Source: Albugo candida
Taxonomy: Eukaryota; Oomycota; Peronosporomycetes; Albuginales; Albuginaceae
Assembly (NCBI GenBank): GCA_905220665.1
Contig: CAJNAR010000052.1
Coordinates: forward strand, 1 to 55,324
DNA length: 55,324 bases
Direction of reading: 5' to 3'
Made by a program: the position numbers and the translations under genes. The first letter of the stretch is position 1, and every line of letters starts with the position of its first letter. This document shows positions 1 through 10,447 of the stretch, in pieces. The notes under the pieces were generated by a model. The model was not told the origin of the DNA. It was given only the letters and a program-made list of their open reading frames with translations, and did not search any database.

Positions 1-325
1 CCCTAAACCCTAAACCCTAAACCCTAAAACCCTAAACCCTAAACCCTAAACCCTAAACCCTAAACCCTAAACCCTAAACCCTAAACCCTAAACCCTAAAC
101 CCTAAACCCTAAACCCTAAACCCTAAACCCTAAACCCTAAACCCTAAACCCTAAACCCTAAACCCTAAACCCTAAACCCTAAACCCTAAACCCTAAACCC
201 TAAACCCTAAACCCTAAACCCTAAACCCTAAACCCTAAACCCTAAACCCTAAACCCTAAACCCTAAACCCTAAACCCTAAACCCTAAACCCTAAACCCTA
301 AACCCTAAACCCTAAAACCCTAAAA
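1..325. repeat. Telomeric repeat tract (CCCTAAA)n
   Basis: About 46 tandem CCCTAAA units, nearly all perfect. A CCCTAAAA variant occurs once near position 22-30 and again in the last units at about 308-325. The C-rich strand reads 5' to 3' from the first base, the orientation expected at the left end of a chromosome. TTTAGGG telomeres are known from plants, green algae, oomycetes and some apicomplexans; the genes further in favour an oomycete. No subtelomeric spacer follows: LINE-like sequence starts within about 30 bp. Confidence 0.98.
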
Positions 326-354
326 CACCACCTCGTGTCCTATCTAGCAGTGTT

Positions 355-1367
355 ATGGCTACGAAGCGTTCTGATACCGAAATCGATGGTGACACTTCAC
401 CTAACTTCTGCAAAAAACACAACAAAGCACTAAGACTCGAAAATGATGAATTACACCACAACTGGTTGAAATACGTAAAAAGATTATACACTTGCAGTGT
501 CAGTTTAAACAATTACGGATGCCACAAGAGGTGGCCACCTCGAAAGAGGCGGCACACTTTTATCAAAAACGTCATACAACAATCGAGAAATCGGAACGAC
601 CAACCCGAGTTGGTGAAATAGGGGAGCTAATGGAAATCGATTCCAAAAATGCCCTTCACTCGCTCCGACCGGACAAGCTGGTTCAAGCGGATGCTTGCAT
701 CCCTCATGTGCGAAAGCTAATCCAGTTCTGCACAAATCCGGACAAAATCATCCGAGTGGCACTTGATCATCCGATCACGATGAATGGTGTGCTACTCGCG
801 TGTATGGAGTCGAATGATAAAGCTTTGGATGAAGTGGCGTATCTACTCATGATAAATCGCGTTTTAGCAACACACAATCTCGGCGAAGATGTTACGTTTG
901 CGACGCGATGGAGTCGCCACGTTGGTGGAAAAGTTCCCTCCAAGCGATCTGTACTGTTCGAGAAAGTAATGTCGTGGTGGACGTCAGTGCCGGACATCGT
1001 TATCGGTTTGACTCGAGCAACGAAAGCTCTCGCGTTGTTGGAACTTTTATTCATGTGTACTGCTCCGACATTCTACACCAACGACCACTGGATCCAATAT
1101 CTCACCGATGGACCAGTGATCTGGATTCCGGGTCATCATTGTCGTTTACTTCCAACCAATGTGATCATATCCTTCTTCCGCTCCGACGTTGGCATAAAGT
1201 GTTGGTCTCAATGGTTTGGAGGTAGATGGCGTGGACTTCTTCATGGTGACATCGCTGAGCTTTCCGTCAATCTCAGCTTTTTTCCAGAGGAGCACACAAC
1301 ACTTCACCTCTCACAACAAGATGGTGAAATGAGGTTGATTACTGGTCCACTTCAGCGTGAATGCTAA
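355..1367 (+). pseudogene. LINE ORF1-like protein, frameshifted
   Basis: An ATG at 355 opens an 88-codon frame (to 621) with a charged, heptad-like N-terminal segment. A second frame (492-1367) continues for about 290 codons, so one frameshift lies between roughly 520 and 600. The long part has no domain I can name. It is inferred to be ORF1 (RNA-binding gag-like) only because it lies directly upstream of, and overlaps by a few bases, the endonuclease frame of ORF2. The overlap, with the ORF1 stop inside the start region of the next frame, is typical of two-ORF LINEs. It could instead be an unrelated captured gene. Confidence 0.55.
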
Positions 1368-2150
1368 GGGCTCCTCGATTATTTCAACGTGGAACAATAT
1401 CTCAGCACTCACGGTGAATGTTAATGGAATTCATAAAAATGGTCATCTTTTTATCGACCACATCTTATCACAAAACTCCATTTGTTGTGTTCAAGAAACC
1501 AAGTTTCACGATCACTACCAACTGGAATCATTTCAATTTTTATTACCCTCAAAAATGCAGCACAAAATATTTGTCAATGACCAAAACAGTGCTTTTCTCC
1601 ATCCGACTCAAAACCGCTGTGGCGGTATCATGACAACCCTTCGTCCAGACTTTCCCGGTTATGAAACAGCTGAAGAACTCACCGAACGAAGTATTTGAAA
1701 TTGCTATCTTGTTTTGCGTCTTCTCATTCACGATGCACCGGTGTATATTCACAATGTATATGCACCGGTCAAGGCCGAAGAACGAGTGTTTTTTATGAGT
1801 TATTGCTCTCCAACACTTTCGAATCGACCGCATAACATGTCGTTTTTGGTGATTTCAAAACACCACTCGATCCAGCTATCGATGCTTCGAGTGGAACAAT
1901 TCGACACGAATCAAGTCGATTAGCGTGCTTGGAATGGCTTTCACAGTTAGGTGTGGTAGACGCTTGGCGAATCCAGCATCCGACTGAAAAAGTATTTACA
2001 GGACCCTTACCGTGCAAGAATCGACTATTACATCTGCATGGCAGAAGAGCTATTCAATATGGTACACAAAACCGCAGAATATTTTCGTCCACGACATGCA
2101 GGAGATCATCTGGCACAAAAAGTGACTCTTGCAAATCCAATTTAATCTCT
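1357..2150 (+). pseudogene. LINE ORF2 endonuclease domain (APE-type), broken
   Basis: The frame at 1357-1698 shows the diagnostic start of an exonuclease-endonuclease-phosphatase domain: an LTVNVNGIH segment (metal-binding Asn) and, about 25 residues later, VQETK (catalytic Glu). After a stop, another frame (about 1714-1923) carries YIHNVYAPV and ER.FF, the middle of the same fold. A third stretch near 1985-2085 gives a DPYRARIDYY-like end in a different frame. No ATG is present in the first frame. At least two disruptions make it non-functional. No reverse transcriptase follows. Confidence 0.75.
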
Positions 2151-2189
2151 GTGTCGAGGATACTGGAAATGTTCATTACGTCTAGACTG

Positions 2190-2325
2190 TAAATGGATAT
2201 GGATCTGGAGCTGAGAGCTGGGTTTATTTGCCAAACGGATCTGGACCTGGATCTGGAAGCTGGGTTCAATTGCTGAATGGATCTCGGTCTTGATCTGAAA
2301 AAAAGATCCCGATCCATTTGCATAT
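2190..2325. repeat. hAT left subterminal GGATC-rich repeats
   Basis: Repeated GGATCTGGA, GGATCTGGACC and TGAATGGATCT words, ending in a small palindrome (GATCTGAAAAAAAGATC). The same words, including TTGxTGAATGGATCT, occur at the other end of the element (5055-5195). Subterminal repeats of this kind are known as transposase-binding sites in hAT elements; that role is inferred here. Confidence 0.7.
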
Positions 2326-2830
2326 AAAAATTAGCATGCATTTACCAAGTACTATGATGGTCATATGTAGAATTTGAGTAAAGTATGACGACAATCTATA
2401 TCGTGAAATACATGCTATAGGTTATATATTGGAGGGTAGATCTGATATTTATGCTCCAGGGGTAGGTTAAAATAGAAATCTGCTCATTTTGGCCGAACCC
2501 AGAAGCCCCTTGTGACCGGTGAAACACCTTACTCGGCGTAACGGATTCCGCTAACCCGAAAGAATAATAAATAAAAATGCAGACTTACAATCATAACAGA
2601 TTCTTCAGTGTCCTGGTGTCAACGGAATAATTTCAGAGAAATTGACACTAATGCTGATGCTGAAACTGACTACCCTGTTTTAGTATATTCTTGTATTGTG
2701 TAAACATCATTGATATTATTGTGTACGTAGAATGTATATCTTGGAATAAGTGCGTTATGTTCGAATAAGGTAAGGAATGTACAACGTTCCGGGGCGACTG
2801 TTGTTTATCACATAAGATTGGCTTCAAAAA

Positions 2831-4925
2831 ATGTTTACTTTGAAAATCAGGCCAACGACACCACCTCGAAGGCAGCAAGTCGAATTTCAACGGCTCTTGG
2901 AAGCCCTGCCACCACGAAATGCTAAAGTGGGGTCGCTTCTCAGCTGTCTGGGAGAATTTCGAAGAGCATAAAAAACCCAGGAGGATCTGGAAGCCAAGTG
3001 CAACAAATATTTTGCTGTCCTGAGCTTCAAAACAGGAACATCTGCCATGATAAAGAATTACGAAAAGCATAAGATGGCCACCAAACGGGAAACCCAAACA
3101 GTTTTAAGTCTCGCAAAACCTCCTCAGGAAATTGGGAAATATGATCAGAACATTGTGAACGAGAAGCTGATCGAATGATTATTCTTCATGAGTTTCCATT
3201 ATCTCATATGACTAACTTCCTGAATTCCGCCGCCGGATGAAAGCTGTTCAGCCAAGCTTCGAAGCTATCAGCAGAACAATTGTCAAAGCCAAACTTTTGA
3301 GTCAATTCCAAAAGATGAGAACGGAAATCATGGCTGAAATTGCAGCGTTCAACTGAAGGATATCATTTACACCAGATATTTGGAGTTCTTACCAAAACTT
3401 TAACTACATGGCAGTGACTGCACAATGGATCACTTCAGGATACAAGTTCTGCAAACAGATAATCAGCAAGTGTAATTTGATAGGAGGACACACTGGCAAA
3501 GATATATCTACAGATTTCCTGAGAGTGGTGGATAAATTTGGCTTCAACTTCAAGATAATGACCCTCACCCTTGATAATACGTCATCAAACAAGGTTGAAG
3601 CTGACCATATTTCTCAACATCCAGAAGTAGAAATCCGAGATCCCAAATACTTCCAAGGAAAGTGCATTGCGGACAGTTGAACTTGATAGTCCGTGACGGT
3701 ACCAATGCTACAGAAGGAATTTTTGAGATGGCAAAAATTAATCATGGGGATATTCTTCATCTGAATTTCACCTCGTACTTCAATTGCTTTTCAGTTGCCG
3801 TCCAACATAAAGTGAATTAGATAGTCGCCTGCTCGCAAACGCTTGTGGTATGCAGCAATTAAGATGATTTCAGCATCCCTTCAACGACAACCCAACCAAA
3901 CCCAGATGTTGCAACTCGCTGGAATTCAGCATATGATATGTTGAGCACCATCTTCCAGTACATACTTTAAGGCCCTTGCCGATCAGAAATCGTTAGAAGA
4001 GATTTCAGTGAAAGAATGGGATAATATGAAGACTTCGACTGGTTTTTTGAAACTTTTTAAGAAAGGTAATTGCACTTTGTTGTTTATACATTGACACAAT
4101 TTCAAAGTTTTCGGCTAATGCTCCTTATTACATCAACTTTAGATCATTCAGGATGCAGTTATCCAACAGCTCTTTTTGTATTCCCTCTTCTTTGGAAGGT
4201 GCTAAAAACTGTTGAGGACGGGAAGATTCATCCAATGATATCATCAGAATTAAAAGCAACCTATGGAGGCAAAGCTAAAATGATATTAAAGTATGGAAAA
4301 TAACAGCCCTCAGATGGAAATCTCTGCTTTGCCACTATCCTCGATCCTCATTACAAAATGAGATAAATTTCATATGTTTTTGAACAAGTAGATGCAGTGT
4401 CTGCATTGGATAAGATGGAAGACTTGGAATCAAGGTAACTTTTTATATACTTTTTACCTGTTCAAAACAAGGGCTAATTACAACACTTTTAGTTTTCTAG
4501 CATTCCTTGACAAATAAAAACGTGATAATATCAGCCCAGATGATTCTATATCGCAAATCAACTCTTTTTCATTTCGTGCAAATATTATTGAGGCCACCTT
4601 CAGTGAGCAAGCAGGATTTGGACACTTTCTAAAAGCTTCTAAAAATACCAGCTGAAAGCAAACAAAGTCGCAATTCGAGATATACCAGGAAGAACCCATT
4701 TATCCTCTCCAAGCTGATCTTTCTATACTAGAGTAGTGAAATTCGAACCACGAAAAGTTTCCTCTATTCGCGCGAATTGCTGTTGACGTCATGGTAATTC
4801 CTGCAACATCAGTTGCCTCTAAGCAAGCTTTCAGCTTTGGAGGACGAATCCTGGATGATTCTATCTTCACTTAGCCCCAACAGTACAAGCTTTGATCTGC
4901 ACAAAGAATTGGCTCATGTCCAAAA
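2831..4925 (+). pseudogene. hAT transposase with BED zinc finger, heavily degraded
   Basis: Pieces of one protein are readable across several frames. The first is an N-terminal BED finger (AVWENFEEHKK near 2950; C-x2-C with NKYF near 2995, then GTSAMIKNYEKHK near 3035-3075). A middle region follows at 3200-3400, then the RNaseH-like core at 3408-3680 with LTLDNTSSN near 3570 and LNLIV near 3680. The C-terminal hAT dimerisation block is at 4795-4925 (IPATSVASKQAFSFGGR). These are the signature segments of Ac/Tam3-type transposases. More than ten stops and frameshifts interrupt it, so it encodes nothing functional. Frames 4070-4303 and 4813-5037 are fragments or shadows of it. Confidence 0.85.
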
Positions 4926-5054
4926 ACAAATCAGTCCTAGTTCCCATTCAAGTAGATCAAGCTCAAAGACTGATGATAGAAATTCTTTTACTAAGGGAGA
5001 AGTGCTTGTCAATACGATAGACTCATATTTCAGTTAACTTTATTTTGATGAGAT

Positions 5055-5195
5055 CTTGGTGGATCCAGATCCGCTGGATCTGGATATGGATATGGATACG
5101 GGTGTGGGTGTGGGTCTGAGAGTTGGGTCCATTTGTTGAATGGATCTGGATCTTTTTTTCAGATCCTGGTCCAGTGGATCTAGATCCATTTGCCG
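5055..5195. repeat. hAT right subterminal GGATC-rich repeats
   Basis: GGATCCAGATCC and GGATCTGGATATGGATATGG words followed by a short GGGTGTGGGTGTGGGT run, TTGTTGAATGGATCTGGATC, a poly-T/GATC palindrome and the terminal inverted repeat ending at 5200. It mirrors the composition at 2190-2325 and marks the right end of the element. Confidence 0.7.
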
Positions 5196-5200
5196 CCCTA

Positions 5201-8200
5201 CTTTACATGGTTTAACCGTTTTTAAATCTTTGCCCCGAGAACTCTTTCAAGCAAGTGAACGGAGGCAGAAGAGTCTATTGCTTTGACGGGTTGTAAGCAA
5301 ATTCACTTAGACTTATTTTTTATCATTTAAACCTCTGCCGTACACTTTGCTATCCCTCATTGGCTTTTAGCGCTCAACAGCATTTTCCGTAATCCAAGAG
5401 TACAAATGCAAAAAAAACATGGTATTACATTTGTGGAGATCATCTTTATACCTCAAAGTCGCTCATGCAAGGGTGTTCTTCGTTCTTCTGCGCTAAATGG
5501 TAGGTATACCATGATTCAGTTTGTTTATTATAGCCTACCAAAACAAATTCAGTCAAAAACAAATAAACATAATCTTCCATAACTTATCATCTTTGTGTCA
5601 CTTTCTCCATGTACAAATCATTACTTCATTTAGGTGGTCTTGAGTAGTATTGGTTACCTTGAAGGAATGAACCGAACGTCATTTTTACTGGCGAAGAGGT
5701 GGTCTATCTCTCAGTATATGAAGCAATCACGAATCGTCTGACGATAAAGTCGCCTAAAAATATTCAATTTGATGTAGCGCGGATTGTAAATGCGTGATCA
5801 GTTCATATGTAGCGCACTTCTGACAACCGTTACTATTAAAAACATGCAGTCTCGTCACAACCGACATGATCATTCTTCATCTCAAATAGACTTAGTAACC
5901 ATATTTGTTTGTGTGCGAACTTGAAGAGTAGAATGGTATAACATTTAGCGGTATACGGAACTGGCGCCATCGTAATTGCGAATGTCACAAGTAATGTAGT
6001 CAACAACATCGCCGCAAGCGAGCAAATCTCCTCCAGGCTCTTACCTACCGTCTACATCTATCACCACACTTCTATCGCACATTACATTCCAACAGAACAG
6101 ATGCAACAAAGAGTTGCACATCTCTTTCGAGCCATTTTTCCGCTTACAACTCTCTCTGTCCAATATTCTCACCCTCTCTCTTTCTTCACATGACTATTTG
6201 ATGAACTCGAGCAATGGCTACATTATCAACGCTACTGACAGTTGATTACACAAAGAATCCATGACTGCATTCACTTATTGGCTTCCTTTCACGGACCTCC
6301 ACAGTGTACAATCGAGAGGAAATGTAGATGTAATGCAACGTGGTAATCTGCTTACACATTCCAACGACTCGCCAAATGATTGGGCCACATGAATTATCGT
6401 TCTCTGTTCACTCTTTTACCTGATCAATTGTATTCTCACTGACGTTGTGCGCGGACATGTCATTTTTGTCGATGGAAAGCGTTTGTCAACTGTGATTGCG
6501 CTAGGCTTAAGATGTTATGTTCATCCTGCAACAAAATGGGTGGAGGTTTAGTTAAGACGTCTTTTCCTTGTGAATGGATACGTATATCTTTTCATTCAAT
6601 CAACACAAGAAATGCATATCCAAAGACAAAGTTGAAAGCATCAGTCACTGTATGCGATCTGGAGTACCTGCAGCCGTTACATAAACCTCAGTGTTGTTAT
6701 TTTAAGAGAAAACATAGAAGAGCGAGTGCTTCTTGCACGTATGACGCGTGAGAGATCGCATTTCACGTTCCCTGGACGTTGCAGAATGTAATACGCCTAA
6801 TGGCATACGGATATGCGGCATTTATTTAGACGGTCAGGCTCCCATTGGACTGATGGGACAGTGAACTTGATGAAACATCAAGTTCAAGTGCTCGTATCTA
6901 TTTCTCCGATGCCGAGGGATGAATGTATAGAGCTATGTCACAATTTAGTAATTAATGGCCTCTCTGCTCGCTTAGGCTCCAGCATCGTCCAAGCAGCTTG
7001 CCGCGATTTAATACAAAACATGCTGATGGTTATTGTGCCGTCCTTAACACTGGAATTCGCGTTATTCGAAAACACTTCACATTCAATAATGAATCTGTTC
7101 GGGCGTTTTGATTCTGCTAAACGTCATCGCAGAAATCAATAAAAGAAAAGGGACAAGGAATCTTACACGAGTATGACATGCTTTTGCCGGTCAATAACAC
7201 ATTGTGTATCGATTGAGACGCCCGGATTTTCAATGTAATACTTCAAAATGGTATAATTTTCCTAATGCACTGCTGGTTTATAAATGCTCGTCTAAGATAG
7301 ACTCTAAGCCTTTAATAGTTGACAATAGTGCGGTTAGTGACACAATCTAATAGCACCAAAGCTCTTAGTCATCGATCCGACTTCAAGCACCCAGTCTAGG
7401 ACAAATATAGATAAAAACAAATGTCTTTATTTGCGAGTTACAAAAGCCAAGCTCAATAGCTCAATTAGCCTTGGGCGCTATATCTTATATCGGACCAGAA
7501 ATGAGCAGTGAATATGGTACGAACAACGATCAGAAAGGGGTACTGCATGTGGCTTTTTCAACGTGCTCGAAACAGGAGAGGTTAAGATCAGACGAAAACG
7601 ATTTTCTTGGACCTGCATCGTTACTTGCAAATCCCAATCGGCGGTTGCATGACCACGATTCCTACGTTTCTCGTCATCTTCTCCAGAAATAGATGCATGT
7701 GATTTTCCATTTGCAGTCTTTATCCCTCCGCCATCAGAAAGATAAAAAAGTTCTGATTTGACTGCTTTAAATGCTCCAATACTGCGGTCATAATGGCAAA
7801 ACCGAGCTGGAAGGGAATGAATAAATTGGGCGGTACCGGATGCATACGTAAAATCATCTCGACATCAAAGCAATTGCGGTGAAGATGTTAACAGATATGA
7901 AGTCACGTACTTTATTGGTTGGTCGAGAGAAGCGTATAATTTATGATTGGGCAAATCTTTTCGAGCTAGAATTCGTGTCGTCAAAGCAATCAGAAAGCCA
8001 TCCCATCACTTCATCTCAAACAACAGCTTTCACAGGGTGTGATTTCAACTTTTTCCTTAGAAGGAGGACAGCTCGCAACACGATCAAAGTATGCTGACAC
8101 TAATTTGCACTTCAGCTTCGCTTCACCCCTTTTGACGAAAGTGGTCACGTCGGAAACCTTAGCTCCAAATAGACAGGCTTTTCGACCTCAGCGAAATGTT

Positions 8201-8283
8201 TCTAATTGCCTGAATTCCCAATTCGCTTGGAATCGGCTTCTGGGGAACCCACATCTCAAACAATATCTCGCTTCCAGGCCCCA
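5201..8283. other. Gene-poor subtelomeric stretch, nothing recognised
   Basis: About 3.1 kb with only short open frames, the longest being 109 codons at 6813-7142 and 79 codons at 6512-6751. I recognise no domain, signal peptide or tandem repeat in them. No LTRs, tRNA or telomere-like repeats are visible. Given its neighbours it is probably old transposon or gene debris. Confidence 0.5.
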
Positions 8284-8486
8284 CTACCACTTTTGTCCAT
8301 CCTGAGCTAGTATTTGAAACAGGATCTTCTGAGCTACAATTTCAAAAAGAGGAGCTGAAATATAGGAGAATTGTACAAGATTGAGGAGCCTTTTTAGAAT
8401 ATGAAAAACAACGTTGTGTGTTGGAGCAATGTAGTCACTATATACTGTCATATCCAAATGCAAACATGAGCTTTTTAGATCAGTAT

Positions 8487-8767
8487 CACGAGGAGAGACT
8501 ACTTTGTCAACAATTTCATTACACTGTTCATCTGGTTCTTTAACTACCTTCCTTATCCTATCATGAGCCCCTGACCGTGTGAATATCACTTAAGTCTGAC
8601 TTCAAACCTAGGGAGGCAGATTTTTTCGAAGCTTAATGCTTGGGTGGGCTCAAACCGCTGCCCACACTGCCGGGGATCGAACTAACGACCTCCAGCAGGG
8701 GGTCCGTGCGCTCAAGTGCTTAACCGACTGAGCTGGGTACGGGAACCCCACACGAGGAGAGACTACT
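8487..8767. repeat. 17-bp target-site duplication flanking the SINE
   Basis: CACGAGGAGAGACTACT occurs at 8487-8503 and again, identically, at 8751-8767, bracketing 247 bp. A perfect 17-bp direct repeat around a tRNA-headed element is the mark of target-primed retrotransposition, and its perfection suggests a fairly recent insertion. Confidence 0.85.
8504..8750 (-). mobile_element. tRNA-derived SINE, 247 bp
   Basis: Read on the minus strand, the 5' end resembles a tRNA. An A-box-like AGCTCAGTCGG lies at 8734-8724 and a B-box-like GTTCGATCC at 8682-8674, about 50 nt apart, the layout of an internal RNA polymerase III promoter. The T stem does not pair well, so this is not a working tRNA gene. 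A body of about 150 bp unrelated to tRNA follows, and the element ends without a poly-A tail next to the target duplication. tRNA-headed SINEs are known in oomycetes; assignment to a named family needs a search. Confidence 0.75.
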
Positions 8768-8883
8768 ACTGTATTGCGGTATAAAGGCTGATAGTGCACT
8801 TGAGATAAGCGCCAAAAACATAGCTCAATCCAGCTAAAACACCGCATTTTCTTTGTTGTAACAAGACTAGGCAACTTAGGCAA

Positions 8884-10296
8884 CCTCCATCGTAAACCCG
8901 CTGAAGCAACCTCGGGCAGAGTACAATAACCACAATATGTATCTTTTCTGTGAGAGTTTTTTATGTCGTATTGATTCTGTTATGGTAGTCTGAGTGATCA
9001 TTCCACATGGCAAATTGTGCTCATCCATTCAGCGATTCGATTTTGGATTTCAAAACATCCATAATTGTAGAATGTCTTTTGTTTTGTGGACACCATGTCT
9101 AGTACCTAGTAACACATCTCTTGCGTAAAAGCGTGTTTGATATTGGTGCTCTATTGCTTGGACCCACTTTCAAAGTGAATACTGTTCTACATTTTGCCCA
9201 CTTTTTACCATGTGCATACCGAAAGAGAGGTATAAGCTTTCGTACTCGCCCTCGCCATTCTTCCCATCAAATCAAAAATACCAGACATCTTTTGTGTGGT
9301 GGTAGTACCTCGTTCGTACCTGTGCCCAATGCCTCATGAATTCAGCTCCAAATGCCATCGTGTACATAGTCAACATGATGTTGAAGTACCGTTCACTACG
9401 ATATATGCAGACGGGCAATACGCAATCAAGTGTTCAGATACCAGACTGCTCATAAATATGACGAAAGTTGTCGAGTGCTCACTTGTCGACAGCATTCCTA
9501 TCTCAAACATGTCTGTTACATTGGACACAATAACCATGAGCGGTGTCTTGAGACTCGACCTCACGCGCAGAATCGATCTCCTCGCGGCGCCTTGGTATCA
9601 GATGAATAATCGGTCATGACAACAAGCAGCTCTCGAGGTTTTGATTCCGTGATGACAATGTAACGACAAGCCGTAAATTTACGCCCCTTCATCGGCTTTC
9701 TCATTTATCAATGAAGGAGACACAATGTAAAAATCCGTCATATTGCATCTTTTTGATCTATGGGAACTTTATACATATCAGCAGATTCTGAAAATTTCCA
9801 CTTAAAAAAGCTTGTGTGAAATAGAATTCAGATCCACTACACAAACGAGCCAACTTCCTGCAAAGACCATTCCCGTAGGAAATCGATTCCTCTAAAGATA
9901 TCCTAGCCCAGCTTTCATAAGGTTTTAGTCACGATTAGGCATTTCTGGCACCATTGATCATAGAGTTTCGCATAGCTCTCGCGCTCGGACGATAAACCAT
10001 AAATCATCAAAGAGCGCGTTCGAGCTTATCGAGCGATAACAGGTTTATATTCAGAAGCTGACTGTATCGACTCAGGTCGTATAATAACACCATATTGATG
10101 CTCTCCTCTTACAAATTGCCATCTGTAGAATTCTTAGGCTACGTATTCAGCGCCGGGAAAGAAATTCCATCGTTTTGGACACGGCAGCGAGATATTTGCA
10201 TTTTATGGAGCCCATGATACTCCGGGACTATCATTGTGTGGTAGATAGTCGATGTACTACAAATGAGGCTTCATCGATCCTTTCCACGTGTTATAG
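8884..10296. other. Gene-poor stretch, nothing recognised
   Basis: Contains overlapping short frames at 9121-9339 and 9296-9619 (107 codons) with no recognisable domain and a comparable open frame on the other strand at 9370-9564, so none is convincing. No repeats or RNA genes are seen. Confidence 0.5.
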
Positions 10297-10445
10297 TTGC
10301 AGGTATCTATATTACTAAAATTAGACTAACTGAACTTCTCTAGTTGCCTAGGCTTCTTGAACAACATACATTATTCGCGAAAATACCTGTGTGAGAAATG
10401 ATTCTCGTTGAAAGTCCTGGATTGCGTTATCCTCGACCATCACAG
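10297..10445 (-). mobile_element. LINE 3'-tail fragment
   Basis: The segment from GGTATCTATATTACTA through CTCTAGTTGCCTAGG to about 10420 matches, with scattered changes, the non-coding 3' end of the LINE copy at 51813-51950; its inner part also resembles 15600-15660. It is therefore a short, 5'-truncated copy in minus orientation. The Tc1-like element at 10448 begins immediately next to it, so the rest may have been cut off by that insertion. Confidence 0.65.
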
Positions 10446-10447
10446 TA

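Larger units (their letters stand above)
326..2181 (+). mobile_element. LINE (non-LTR retrotransposon) 5' portion, truncated, abutting the telomere
   Basis: The stretch carries an ORF1-like reading frame followed by an apurinic-type endonuclease domain, the usual order of a two-ORF LINE. Both are frameshifted. Similarity to a LINE fades at about 2150, just where the hAT element begins (about 2183), and no reverse transcriptase is seen beyond the hAT, so the 3' half is lost. The 5' end lies directly against the telomeric repeats. It may belong to the same family as the minus-strand LINE copies at 15590-17412 and 51813-55324, which carry the complementary reverse transcriptase half, but the regions do not overlap enough to test this by eye. 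Confidence 0.75.
2183..5200 (+). mobile_element. hAT-family DNA transposon remnant, about 3.0 kb
   Basis: The right end reads, on the minus strand, TAGGGCGGCAAATGGATC, a hAT-style terminal inverted repeat. The left end at 2183 reads TAGactgtAAATGGAT, the same sequence with several changes. Both ends are followed inward by GGATCTGGATC-rich subterminal sequence. The interior carries pieces of a BED-finger hAT transposase in the plus orientation. An imperfect 8-bp target duplication is possible (2174-2181 versus 5201-5208, 6 of 8 identical). It is inactive because the transposase is broken by many stops. Confidence 0.8.
8284..8883 (-). pseudogene. Unidentified reading frame split by a SINE insertion
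   Basis: On the minus strand, open frames flank the SINE on both sides (8883 down to about 8751, and about 8503 down to 8284). Both read VVSPR through the 17-bp direct repeat. Removing the insertion plus one repeat copy (264 bp, divisible by 3) leaves the two frames in phase, giving about 110 codons without a stop. No ATG is certain and I do not recognise the family; the C-terminal half is hydrophobic (HILKRLLNLV, FEIVAQKILFQ). This suggests the SINE landed in a coding sequence that was still open, though chance openness over 110 codons is possible. Confidence 0.35.

Noticed and set aside
8640..8750. A functional tRNA gene on the minus strand
   Set aside because: A- and B-box-like words are present, but the T stem does not pair, and the segment is the head of a 247-bp unit bounded by a target-site duplication, so it is a SINE.
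9296..9619. A 107-codon plus-strand gene
   Set aside because: No domain, a comparable antisense frame, and no neighbouring features to support it.
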